The position numbers and the translations under genes are program-made. From assembly GCA_905221605.1 (NCBI GenBank), contig CAJNDS010002471.1, positions 182,001 through 246,000 on the forward strand: a stretch of DNA of 64,000 bases. The letters are read 5' to 3'. Below the pieces are notes generated by a model. That model saw only the letters and a list, made by a program, of their open reading frames with translations, searched no databases and was not told the origin of the DNA. Below, piece by piece: positions 51,107-61,190 of the stretch; within the stretch, counting starts at the first letter, position 1; each line of letters begins with the position of its first letter. The DNA comes from Symbiodinium natans. Its lineage: Eukaryota; Sar; Dinophyceae; Suessiales; Symbiodiniaceae.

Positions 51107-54100
51107 CTTGGCAGGGTCATTTTGGAGAGTAGGGTTTAGGGTTTAGGGTTTAGGGTTTAGGGTTTAGGGTTTAGGGTTTAGGGTTTAGGGTTTAGGGTTT
51201 AGGGTTTAGGGTTTAGGGTTTAGGTTTTTTTTGCCCCCGACAAGCCACAGCACTGCGGGGTCGCATGCTCGGAGATTGGGAGGCTACCCATGAGGCGTTG
51301 CGCCTAACGGGTTGAGGGTTTAGGGTCTGGGGTGGGCTTATAAACCCCAAACCCTAAACCCTAAACCCTCAGTCCTGAAAGGACTCCGGTGAGGGCGGCC
51401 AGTTGAGGCGCATGGCATCTGCAGCCTGGACCACAAATTGGTGGATCTCCTGGCCACTGCAGGGGCTATAGGGGGGTTTAGGGTTTAGGGTTTAGGGGGT
51501 TTGGGGTTTAGGGTTTAGGGTTTAGGGTTTAGGGTGCAGGGCTTAGGGGTTCAGGGTTTAGGGTTTAGGGTTTGGGGTTGCTTGTAGGGGTGTTGTTTCG
51601 ACCCGAGGGCTTCAGATTGAGGATTTTTAGGCCGAGGAGTAGGACTTGAGGGCTGTAGCCTCAAGGGTAGTTCCGAGAATGTTGTTTCGGGTTGAGGGTT
51701 TAGGGTTGAGGGTTTAGGGTGTTCTTTGTTAAATAACCACTGACCTACATGCTGGGTCAAGATGTCCTTTTCCTTCGACCGAAGGTGTACCGGAAGCCGA
51801 ACCCCCTTTGTCCACATGACCCCTATAAACCCTATAAACCCTATAAACCCTATAAACCCTACAAACCCTAACCCTACTAACCCTACTAACCCTACAAACC
51901 CTATAAACCTATAAACCCTATAAACCCTATAAACCCTATAAACCCTATAAACCCTATAAACCCTACAAACCCTACAAACCCCACAAACCCTATAAACCCT
52001 ATAAACGCTATAAACCCCATAAACCCCATAAACCCTATAAACCCTATAAACCCTAAACTCTAAGGGGCGTTCACAGTTTCAGGTGTTGGCCATGTTGCGG
52101 TTCCCTAAACCCTAAACCCTAAACCCTAAACCCTAAACCCTAAACCCTAAGCCCTAAACCCTAAACCGTCCCTGACGCAAGGCCCGTGCGTTGGGTGGAA
52201 GGAACCATGCCGAGCCACAGTCAGCTTCAGCTTCCATTGCCCAACAAGCCCTTGGTGGGTTTAGGGTTTAGTTTAGGGTTTAGGGTTTAGGGTTTAGGGT
52301 TTAGGGTTTAGGGTTTAGGGTTTAGGGTTTAGGGTTTAGGGTTTAGGGTTTAGGGTTTAGGGTTTAGGGTTTAGGGTTTACGGTTTAGGGTTTAGTCCTT
52401 CTCTATGCAACCTGCGCAGGTGCGAACCCCTTGAGCTCATGGGTCTAGGGCTCCAGAGGCCGGAACGCAATCTCAAAGTCTCGCTCTAAACCCAGAAGCC
52501 CCCTAACCCCCAAACCCTCAACCCTATAAACCCTAAACCCTAAACCCTGAACCCTGAACCCTAAACCCTAAACCCTAAACCCTAAACCCTAAACCCTAAA
52601 CCCTAAAAGCCGAAGCCCACCACGACTTGCCGGCACGAGTCGGACCTTCTTGGGCTTTGTCAAGAGAGGCATGGTCTCACCTGAACATGAGCATGGCTTC
52701 CTTGAAATGGGGTTTAGGGTTTAGGGTTTAGGGTTTAGGGTTTAGGGTTTAGGGTTTAGGGTGTAGGGTTCAGGGTTCAGGGTTCAGGGTTTGGCGCTCA
52801 AGGCAGCGACCCCCTCTTAAGCACATGGTAGCTTATAAGATCGACTCGAGGCCGGGGATGGTGCCAGGTTTGCGACAAGCTTCCTAAACCCTAAACCCTA
52901 AACCCTCAACCCTAAACCCTAAACCCTAAACCCTAAACCCTAAACCCTTAACCCTAAACCCTAAGAAGTGGTGGGCACTTTCAGGGGCCCCCAGAGGATG
53001 CTCCTTGAAATTTCAGTTGCGAGAATGAACCTTCCCCTAAACCCTAAACCCTTTTTACACAGGCTTGTCCCTAAACCCTAAACCCTAAACCCTGAACCCT
53101 GAACCCTAAACCCTAAACCCTGAACCCTGAACCCTAAGCCATGGTCTCCGAGTCTGTTGTGGGTGTTAAGGGCCGGTTTCAGATCGCAGCTGTGAGGCCC
53201 CAAGCTTTTACCTTCACTTGCAGAACCCATGAAAAGCAGGAGACCGGCTTCAGCAAGATCCAAATGGAACTCTGACAACCTCTTATTGTTGGAGTTGGGC
53301 CATGTGCGTGTGTGTGTGTGTGTGTGCATCGAGAAGCATTCCGGAGATGTTAAGCTTTCAAGCTGCCACTTCCGGTGAGGCACAAATCGTGGGGTTCTGC
53401 GCCAGGATGTGAAGCAACCTGAGATACATCAGACAAGACCCCATGCGCACACGCACACCATTTTTGAGGTGATGGTCTGAGGGAGTCTGCTACCACGCTG
53501 TAACCTTGTACTGGAGGTAGAGTGGCGTAGAAACCTGTGGGGCTTCAAGCAGGAAGGCCTTCTTCAGCAGTAGGGCTGCGCTGGAAAGATTCCATCCCTT
53601 ACTGTATAAACTGCATGAGCCGAGACACGAGGCTAAAACTCCATGATGTCGGCTGCTCGGCATGAGATGGAGCAGCAAGGTGGAGTAAGTGTGCTGATGC
53701 CTCAGGGACATGTCGGATATAGAAGTTACGAAACACTTGGAAGCTTTCGATTTGTAAGGCAAGGTGCCGAGTGAGGAATGAACTCAGTATACAGGTCTCT
53801 AAGCGGTCGCCCAGAATGCTGAACCTCAAACCTTGATTCCCGGCCAAGGGTGGCATGACAAGGGTGGCATGACTATACAAATGGCCCGAACCTTACTTGT
53901 ATAAGAGCTTGTCTGCCGCGTGGCGCCAGCTGGGTCTCCTTTGCGCGACTGAGGCGGGCCCCTGTGGAGCCTCGGAAGAGCTTTCCAGCTTAGCCAAACA
54001 TACCCGATGCCTAGAAGCCGGCACTTTTAACGGCGGCTCAAACCATTCAACCCCTTGTGCTGCAAAACCTCTCACAATTTTACTTGCTGAAACACATGAG

Positions 54101-56075
54101 AAGACTTCAGGGTCTTGAGCCAACAGGATGTTTCTTCGATGCTTGTGCATCCAGGCCTCTCCACTACACTCGAGACTCTAAACACAACAAGCCAAGAGCT
54201 CGCCCCCCCCCCTTTCCTCCTCTACCCTGACATACAACTCCAAGCCTTTCTTGAGAAACCACCTAAACATACCTACGCCCGAAGCTCCCTGAGCCCTAAG
54301 CGCCCTCAAAAAATCGACGCCCCAGTGGCACGTGAACAAGGAGTAGAGGAAGGCCCAGGTTTTTGCTGCCTGTGGGGCGATGGAAGAAGCGGGCCTTCGA
54401 CTTGCAAGTGAGGATTCCTGCTTGGCCATGCCCACCAGGCTAATCCTAGCTCTACAAGGAGGGGCCCCCTTACTATACTAACTGTAGTTAAGGGACTTAC
54501 GACCTACTTTAGGATCCTTATAACCCAATTTAGGGCTCCTATAACTCTACTTATAACAAGGGGGCCCCACCTTGTAAATAAGGTGCACCGGAGGCGGATT
54601 CCATGTGGCTGAGCCCCCTCTTAACGTTAAACTCTGACATGCTCTCAACGTCAGAAGAAGGAACCCCGATCTTAAACCCTAAACCCTAAACCCTAAACCC
54701 TAAACCCTAAACCCTAAACCCTAAACCCTAAACCCTAAACCCTAAACCCTAAACCCGATGCCTTGCCGTAGTCTTTCAAGCTCATCTTTCCCTGAAGCAT
54801 CCTCGGCTGCAAAACTACGTCTCTGACCGAGAGGAAAGAGGCGAGCGATCAGCACCCTAAACCCTAAACCCTAAACCCTAAACCCTAAACCCTAAACCCT
54901 AAACCCTAAACCCTAAACCCTATTCTCCAAACCTTGCAAACCCAACTTGAAACCCAGAGCCCGTTTCTGGGCATTTGGCAAAGCATTTCTTCATGCTTTA
55001 GTTTCCCCTAAGCTGTAAGAGCCACCGCGAGCAGCATTTAAAGAGCTTCTCTGGGGGCCCTTTTGAAGAGAGCCCCCAGGAAGCAGAGAGACCCCCCTCT
55101 CAAGTTCCAAGACGTGATGAACGAGCTATTGCTGCGTGGGTGTCTCGAAGGCGGTGTTGATCGCCATGGGGAACGGGAGGCGCCGCATCATAGGGATCTC
55201 CTCAAAGCTGCACAAAGTTTGGAGTTGAGGGTTTAGTCTATGGGGCTTGGCTAGCAACCTTTCGTGAGCCAGGACAGCAAACGACCCGGCACGCGCCCCT
55301 AGACTAAGTTGAGCGTACATAGGCAGCCTGCTGATTTGAACACCCTGGCCATCATCCGAAAGCATCTGAAGGCTCCGAAAAACCCTCCTTTTGCCAACTC
55401 AGAGCTTTCTTCGAAGGCCATGCCACTGCGGGAACCAAAATTCACAAAAAGAACCATTGTGAAATCTATGCCTCACAAACCTCCTGCACTGAAACTGGAA
55501 GCTGAAGAAGGATCGCACCATGTGCAGTTCCCGAAGACCATGCAGAACCCCTAAGCTGGGCCACTTATCAGCCGAGTCGCAGGTCCCTCTTCCTCCTCAA
55601 CGTCCCGGCGCAATACCTTCTCGGCCCCGAGCACTTCCCAAAGCAGGTCGAAGAGGGAGCACAGAAGGACCTCGACAGTGGGGACTCGAGGAACGACCCT
55701 AAACCCTAAACCCTAAACCCTAAAACCCTAAAACCCTAAACCCTAAAACCCTAAAACCCTAAAACCCTAAAACCCTAAAACCCTAAACCCTAAAACCCTA
55801 AACCCTTCGTTGCCATCCGAAGGGTCACAACTTTCAGGAGGTGCGGCATTGAGCCTGCGGGGTTTCAGGAAGTGCTTGGAGTTGATCTATACTCCCCTTA
55901 GAACCTTAACATTTTTGCCTCTTGGGTTTTATATAAACAATTTAAAAAAAAAAAAACAATTCCCCAGGGGGATATAGTGATGATGTGACCCGGTGGACAA
56001 CGAAACCGGCTTTGAGACCCCCAGCGCTAGATGTGGGGTTGAGCCATGTCTCCGGACGGCAGAGCTTTCCATATC

Positions 56076-56107
<32 letters not shown>

Positions 56108-59100
56108 GATATATGTGCCATATATATATATATATGTACATAATATTTTTACATATATTTTTGTATATTTGACAAGGATGCAGAAAGACGAAGAACTGTA
56201 AAGACTTCTCGAGGCTCGAAATCCCTGTTCTGGCCCAGGAAGCCAAAATAAAGCCTGCATCCCCACACTGGCATAGGAACCCCATTCTGGCTGCCAAGGT
56301 TGTGGACATGTTGCTGGGGCGGGGGAAGGGGGCACACGTTCCCGGCAGATACAGACAACCCTACAGAGTCCTGACTCCTAAGTCCTAGGCCGTTCATTGC
56401 TCTTTAGGCCTTCGGGCCACAGACCATTGGATACCCACCTCAACCCACACCTTCCCATTCTCATCACTCTCGGGCGAAGCAGCTAAGGCAAACTAAAACA
56501 CAACCTGTCCCACATAATAATTGGATGGGCGAGGGCGTTGGCACACGTCAACCCTAGAATGGAATTGGGGTGTGGGTATCTCAACGTCTCATCGCAGAAT
56601 TTAGCCCAGCAGCATTCTGATCCTGGTGCGTCTGCCATAGGGACTCTTTCGCCTGAGCTGTCTTTCGCACATCCCCTATCCACAAACTTGTCGAGAGAAC
56701 AGCCGCACAAATCCGTACAGACCAAGGGCATGCGTGCTGGACAACACGGCCTGCTGACACCTTCAATGCTTTTGACTCAAATTCACCGTGCAAGGCAAGC
56801 CCCCCCACACAACGTCTGCAAAATACATACCCCCCTACTAGTAGATTTGTTTGAAGTCACTTAAAACAAAAACTGTAGTTATGACAACATCCAGCAGAAC
56901 TTGCTGTTGGATCATACCATACACAGTAAATAGAAAAAGGTGGCCATGTCTCAGCAAAAGCTCCATCCCCTGCAAAGGGCCAACGACAAGGCAGCTGCAG
57001 CCAGCCAACACTCAAAGCAACACAACGTCGAACGAATACACGATCTCAGCTGTTGCACCCCCTTATAAACCCCCCCTCGTACCCCTAAACCCTAAACCCT
57101 AAACCCTAAACCCCAAACCCCAAACCCTGAAGCGCTGTCCAAGAGGCCCTGCGTGGGCAATTCAGTGTCAGGGGCTCACCGGGCCTTGCGCCATCGCGTC
57201 CGCCCAGGCGCTCGAGATACTTCGAGCCTGTTCAAAGCTTGGCTGCACTCAGGAGGGTGGCTATCAATTAAACTTTTAGCTGCCTTAATAAGAAACCCAA
57301 TAAACCCAAAAAAGGCTAAGGATCTAAAGTTACAGTAAAGTACCACAAAGAAAGGGACTGAGGAAGCCTTTTTGAAGCATCGACTGAGGTCGGCGCCAGC
57401 ACTCTCAACCCTACACCCTACACCCTAGATCCGTTTTTGACTCTAGGGGATAGGATTAGGGGGACCCTTGGGGATATAGCCCCTCTGAATAAGGTCCCTT
57501 GTTAAGAGAGCCAGAAGAGGGTTAAGAAGGGGTTCCCTTTTCAGGGTCCCCCTTATCCCACCTAGGAGACTCCAGGCTTAGCCGGATCGCTGAACCCTGT
57601 AAACTCTAAATGTTTGTTTCACCCTAAACACTTACATTTTTCTTGTCAAGTGCATTGAAGATGCTACTTTACAAGCCGTACAAGCCCTGGAAGGGTTCAA
57701 CTATGAGGGCTTTGAATCAAAACCTTATAACTCTTCTTGCCGGTCGGGCCGCATACAGGGGTGAAGGCCTAGGGATTCAATCTCGTCGACTTCTGCTTCC
57801 CACGTAGAATCTCAAAACGTGCAGGGGGCAGGTGCGCAGTGCACGTATATGCGTGTGTGCATGCACACGCATGTTCGGGACATGCATGTGCATGTACTGC
57901 ACCTCTTGCCAGATGGTTTTTACATTGAAAAACATGGTGGATTAAAACACGCACGCTGCGGCAAGTAAGACAACAAATGCTTCTCGAGTCGATATCGGCA
58001 ATTGACAGGAAGCTTGGGTCTTCAACGTAGTGTCTGACAGTTTGGACCTTTGCACTTCACCCTATATAATGGGCACCGTCTTACTCTTATGACCCCGCAA
58101 GCCCCACAACCAGCCCCGAACATCCGCCCGGTGAGTGGACAAGACTTGCGATGGGCGGCGGTTGTCGAGCGCCAGCTCCGTGTTGGGATCCACGTCGTAG
58201 TCTCCAAACACCTGTGCAGGCCCCCGTTCGCCAATCTGCAGCAGCGAGTGCATGTCAAACACTGGAAACACCAACCACTGGAAAATAAGGCTGCTCTGAA
58301 AGCATCGCTTCTCCAGAGAAAGGCAAAAGCAAAATCTAACTCCTAGCCGAAACTACTATCTGCCGATTCCTCGTGCCTTTCTTCTACCAAAAAACAACCT
58401 CACCGGATAGAAGCTAACGGTTGAGCTAACTGAATCTATGGGCAAACTTTCAATACTAGTTGGATTCTCGCCTGGAACACCTCGATACGTGCCCAACTGT
58501 ACCAGGAGTCATTCCTACCCTCAGAACCCAAAACCCTTTTTTTGCGGGTTCTTCTTATAATACCCTTTTCGGATTCTTGGGTAACCTGCAAGAAAAGAAA
58601 GGGCGGGGTCCTAAACCCTAAACCCTAAACCCTAAACCCTAAACCCTAAACCCTAAACCCTAAACCCTTCCAGGCACCTTCAGTGCCATGGACCGGATCT
58701 CTTCTTTGGTCTGTGGTAGCTGTGAGGCTCGCATCTTGCCTTGGATTTAGGGTTTAGGGTCTAGGGTTTAGGGTTTGGGGTTTGGGGTTTAGGGGTACGC
58801 TTTTCTTTGCATATGGCTCCACATGCACTCATGGTTTGGGGATTCGGGGTACTACTTCAACCTGCAGGCATCATACAGAGTTCCTTAGAGAAAAAAGAGA
58901 CTCAAAAGATTTACTTCGATCATCCCACCCTACAGATAAGTGATTGGGGAGTCATCTTCCCGTTTTAGACAGTTAATTCCGGACACTTCGCCGCGAGCTT
59001 CCATTTGCGTGGGCACTCCGGGGATACTCGGCTCGACTCTCCGCAGGCTTCTCTGGGGGTGCGGACTTTCTGCATGCCTCCCTAGGGCAGGCAAGGGATT

Positions 59101-60663
59101 CTCGGACGGACTCTCTGCGGTGGGACTCTCTGCGGGGGAATTTCTAAAAAACACTTTCCGGAAAATCCTGCCCAAACCGAACCCGCCTTTTAAACCCTAT
59201 TCCGAATTGGGGGGGGGGGTCAGGGCACCTTCAAGCCAATCTAAGCCCTATCCCAATAGATGGCATGTGGCTAAAACATCCACAAAATATTAAAAACGCA
59301 TTCCGAGTTTCTATTGGGGGGGGGGGGGGGGGGGGGCCGCCCGTTTAATCATAGGGGGAAGGGATTAACCGGATTAACCTTAATTTGGGTAGTATAGAGT
59401 ATAGAAGCACGGTTTAGGGTTTAGGGTTTAGGGTTTAGGGTTTAGGGTTTAGGGTTTAGGAACCCATGATTGACTTAAAACCCTAACCGCACACCGAGTG
59501 GGGAGTTGAAGTTGAGGCTTCGGGAATCGGGGTGTTGAAGCTCACGCCCAGACGGTTTAGGGTTTAGGGTTTAGGGTTGAGGGTTTAAGGTTTAGGGTTC
59601 GTCCACAATTCCGCCAACAAAGGCAACTAGACCCCGGGCTGATCCAGATCGCAAAAGGAGCAGCAATGAGCCGTAGCAACTCAAAATAGCTTCATCCATC
59701 TGGTTTGCACATTGGAACACACAAAACTCCGCGAAGTCAGGAGGGTCCTATCTGCAAACTGTACCGCCACGATGAAGAGCCCAAAGATCTGAAAACCCTG
59801 AAGCCTCAAGCAACAACAACCCTGTGGTCTGGAGCTAAAGCCCTAAACCCTAAACCCTAAACCCTACAGCCTATGTAGATCGCCGGGCACTTGCCAAGCT
59901 GCAACCAAGAAGCCCCAAACTTCCTAAACCCTAAACCCTAAACCCTAAACCCTAAAACCCTAAAACCCTAAAACCCTAAAACCCTAAAACCCTAAACCCT
60001 AAAACCCTAAACCCTAAACCCTAAACCCTAAAACCCTAAAACCCTAAACCCGAAACCCTAAACCCTAAACCCTAAACCCCACTTCGTTTCAGGAGACCTC
60101 GGTCTGATGCAAGAGAATGTCAGCAAAGTGACGAAGAAGCTGTCGAAGCCACTGCTCCACCTCTTGGGCCTTCCAGGGATGGTTTCTATAGGGGTTTAGG
60201 ATTTATAGGGTTTAGGGTTTAGGGTTTAGGGTTTAGGGTTTAGGGTTTAGGGTTTAGGGTTTAGGATCTAGGGTTTAGGATTGAGGGTTTAGGATTTTGG
60301 GTTTAGGGGCTGCTTCTCGAGGGATTTGTTCTGCGAACCCTCAGAAACTGCCCCACAGTTGCTCGCGGAGAAATGCAATTCACAGAACCAGGCCAAGTGA
60401 AGACTTTATAATATGACATCGCATACGTTAACATTCATAGCTAATGATGCATCCATAAGACCCGAAACAGCCGAAAGCTGATGAACCTATTCACTTTCTC
60501 ATAACATCCTTTAACTTCAGCCACGTGAGGGTTTACGAAATAGGGCACCCCAAATATAGACCCCAAAATAAGAGGATCCCCTTATAATAAGGAGGTACCC
60601 CTGCTATCGTAAAGCGCCACATCTCACTGCCTCCTGGAAGTTGGCGAGCTTGCGCTCCTTCTC
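51020..60663 (-). CDS. gene C: multi-exon protein of unknown function
   Basis: Minus-strand gene with about a dozen exons, ending in TGA at 51020-51022. The last five exons (53279, 52680, 52250, 51456, 51106 as 5' edges) join without phase conflict. Visible character: charged helical exons at the 5' end (EKERKLANFQEA; EQWLRQLLRHFADILL), then SEFHLDLAEAGLLLFMGS, MPLLTKPKKVRLV, ADCGSAWFLPPNARAL, QFVVQAADAMRLNWP and a C-terminus rich in Pro and Phe. I do not recognise the family. Between 53279 and 58678 phases do not all close, so exons are missing there. The 5' boundary lies between 60663 and the stop of gene E at 61117. Confidence 0.7.
51126..51226. repeat. TTTAGGG array
   Basis: Fourteen exact units; bracket of the terminal exon of gene C. 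Confidence 0.97.
51387..51456 (-). CDS. gene C, exon EIHQFVVQAADAMRLNWPP
   Basis: 70 nt, acceptor CCTGCAG|TGGCCA, donor TCACCG|GAGTCC (GA type), phase 2 to 0. Bracketed by CCCTAAA and TTTAGGG. Without splicing the frame reaches a TGA at 51369. Confidence 0.78.
51822..52072. repeat. 9-mer CCCTATAAA tandem array
   Basis: About 26 units of the same 9-mer variant seen at 20513-20702, in the opposite orientation, with CCCTACAAA and CCCTACTAA variants. Confidence 0.97.
52167..52250 (-). CDS. gene C, exon EADCGSAWFLPPNARALRQ
   Basis: 84 nt, acceptor CACCAAG|GGCTTG, donor GGGACG|GTTTAGGG: the donor GT is the first base pair of a CCCTAAA/TTTAGGG array. Phase 2 to 2. The plus strand is also open here, so strand rests on phase continuity. 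Confidence 0.68.
52257..52397. repeat. TTTAGGG array (about 19 units)
   Basis: Longest plain TTTAGGG run in the window. Upstream of the exon 52167-52250 on the minus strand. Confidence 0.97.
52617..52680 (-). CDS. gene C, exon MPLLTKPKKVRLVPASRG
   Basis: 64 nt, acceptor ATGTTCAG|GTGAGA, donor GGTGG|GCTTCG (GC type), phase 1 to 2, joining both neighbours. CCCTAAA left, TTTAGGG right. Confidence 0.73.
53212..53279 (-). CDS. gene C, exon SEFHLDLAEAGLLLFMGSAS
   Basis: 68 nt, acceptor AATAAGAG|GTTGTC, consensus donor GAAG|GTAAAAG, phase 2 to 1. Confidence 0.8.
54460..54570. repeat. palindrome with GGGGCCCCCTTA ends
   Basis: GGGGCCCCCTTACTATA and ATAACAAGGGGGCCCC enclose an AT-rich core with two smaller inverted pieces. 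Single copy seen. Confidence 0.6.
54671..54921. repeat. two CCCTAAA arrays flanking a micro-exon
   Basis: 12 units (54671-54757) and 9 units (54855-54921), same orientation, on either side of the exon 54762-54806. Confidence 0.95.
54762..54806 (-). CDS. gene C, exon EDASGKDELERLRQ
   Basis: 45 nt, acceptor GTTTTGCAG|CCGAGG, donor CGGCAAG|GCATCG (GC type), phase 1 to 1. It lies between two long CCCTAAA arrays; the right one is about 50 nt away, so the usual inverted bracket is absent. Confidence 0.68.
54954..55007 (-). CDS. candidate exon GKLKHEEMLCQMPRNGLW
   Basis: 18 codons, acceptor CAGCTTAG|GGGAAA, donor CTCTGG|GTTTCA; a second GT donor lies at about 54934. CCCTAAA array follows. Confidence 0.53.
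55696..55808. repeat. mixed CCCTAAA / CCCTAAAA array
   Basis: About 14 units, most with four A's, the Chlamydomonas-like 8-mer. Confidence 0.95.
55814..55854 (-). CDS. candidate exon LNAAPPESCDPSD
   Basis: 41 nt, acceptor CCCCGCAG|GCTCAA, donor CGGATG|GCAACG (GC type). An 8-mer CCCTAAAA array follows the donor and a fold-back element (55888-55980) lies before the acceptor. Confidence 0.5.
55981..57080. other. intron-like sequence of gene C, nothing firm
   Basis: A (TA)n-rich palindrome at 56065-56165 and unique sequence. Open frames around 56480-56860 lack family or splice support. Confidence 0.45.
57180..57210 (-). CDS. candidate 31-nt micro-exon AWADAMAQGP
   Basis: Acceptor ATCTCGAG|CGCCTG, consensus donor CCG|GTGAGC. 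Short, no family support. Confidence 0.4.
57425..57575. repeat. palindrome around GACTCTAGGGGATA
   Basis: Inverted pieces TAGGGGATAGG.../...CTTATCCCACCTA and GGGACCCTTGG/AGGGTCCCCC over about 150 bp. Non-coding. Confidence 0.55.
58678..58739 (-). CDS. gene C, exon KMRASQLPQTKEEIRSMALK
   Basis: 62 nt, acceptor AATCCAAG|GCAAGA with CCCTAAAT immediately before it, donor CTGAAG|GTGCCT, phase 1 to 0. Bracketed by CCCTAAA and TTTAGGG arrays. Confidence 0.74.
59871..59898 (-). CDS. candidate 28-nt micro-exon LGKCPAIYI
   Basis: Acceptor GGTTGCAG|CTTGGC, donor ACATAG|GCTGTAGGG (GC type). Phase 0 to 1, which fits the exons on both sides. Confidence 0.5.
59930..60080. repeat. mixed CCCTAAA / CCCTAAAA array
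   Basis: About 20 units; blocks of 7-mers and 8-mers alternate. Lies downstream of the exon 60098-60169 on the minus strand. Confidence 0.95.
60098..60169 (-). CDS. gene C, exon AQEVEQWLRQLLRHFADILL
   Basis: 24 codons, acceptor CTGGAAG|GCCCAA, donor ACCGAG|GTCTCC, phase 0 at both ends. Amphipathic helix. CCCTAAA left, TTTAGGG right. Confidence 0.84.
60628..60663 (-). CDS. gene C, exon EKERKLANFQEA
   Basis: 12 codons, acceptor CAACTGCAG|GAGAAG, consensus donor GAGGCA|GTGAGA, phase 0 at both ends. A palindromic element (60533-60610) begins about 15 nt into the following intron. Confidence 0.78.
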
Positions 60664-61116
60664 CTGCAGTTGAAAAGGTGTGGGGTTCAGTCCCTCGGCC
60701 TGCCTAGTTGCAGAGCACCCTGGGCCAAAACAGGTGATCAATTATGGTAAGAGTCTATATGCCCCAAAAGGGTTGCCTACTCAGCTAAGCCGGAGAGAGT
60801 TTTAGGATCCAACAAGCAATGCCCAAGCAAGTAATTTGGCAAGGGCGAGGTGTCAGAGACCAGGGTAAAACTCTTAGGAGGCACAATGTCACGAAGCCCC
60901 GAATCCTACACCCTTACGGACCCAGAAGAGCTCCGAGGCCCTAGTCCTCCTTCCTCCTGCAACGGTACTCTCAGTCTTCTTCGTCCTAGCATTCTCTTCA
61001 CCCTTAATATCGTGCATCCGAGGCTGGGACTGAATAGGCGTGCAAAAGTTCTATGGCTTGGGAAGTAGGGAACCCCAAACCCTAAACCCTAAACCCTAAA
61101 CCCTAAACCCTAAATC

Positions 61117-61190
61117 TTAGTTGAGCTTGGGACGAGCATCGCTGCCCAAAAGCTCCACGAAGCGCTTGAGACGCGCGGCGCCCCACTGGC
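61117..61190 (-). CDS. gene E, terminal exon RLKRFVELLGSDARPKLN
   Basis: 74 nt with TAA stop, acceptor TTATCCAG|GCCAGT, phase 1 in. CCCTAAACCC ends about 10 nt before the acceptor; a CCCTAAA array follows the stop. Strong third-position G/C. Confidence 0.84.

Noticed and set aside
54113-54128. Dinoflagellate spliced-leader relic (CTTGAGCCAA, reverse complement)
   Set aside because: Only ten bases match and the next bases diverge; chance is likely.
58062-58274. Minus frame with GDYDVD, like the DHH/RecJ motif
   Set aside because: Only six residues match, there is no second motif, and no splice context supports it.
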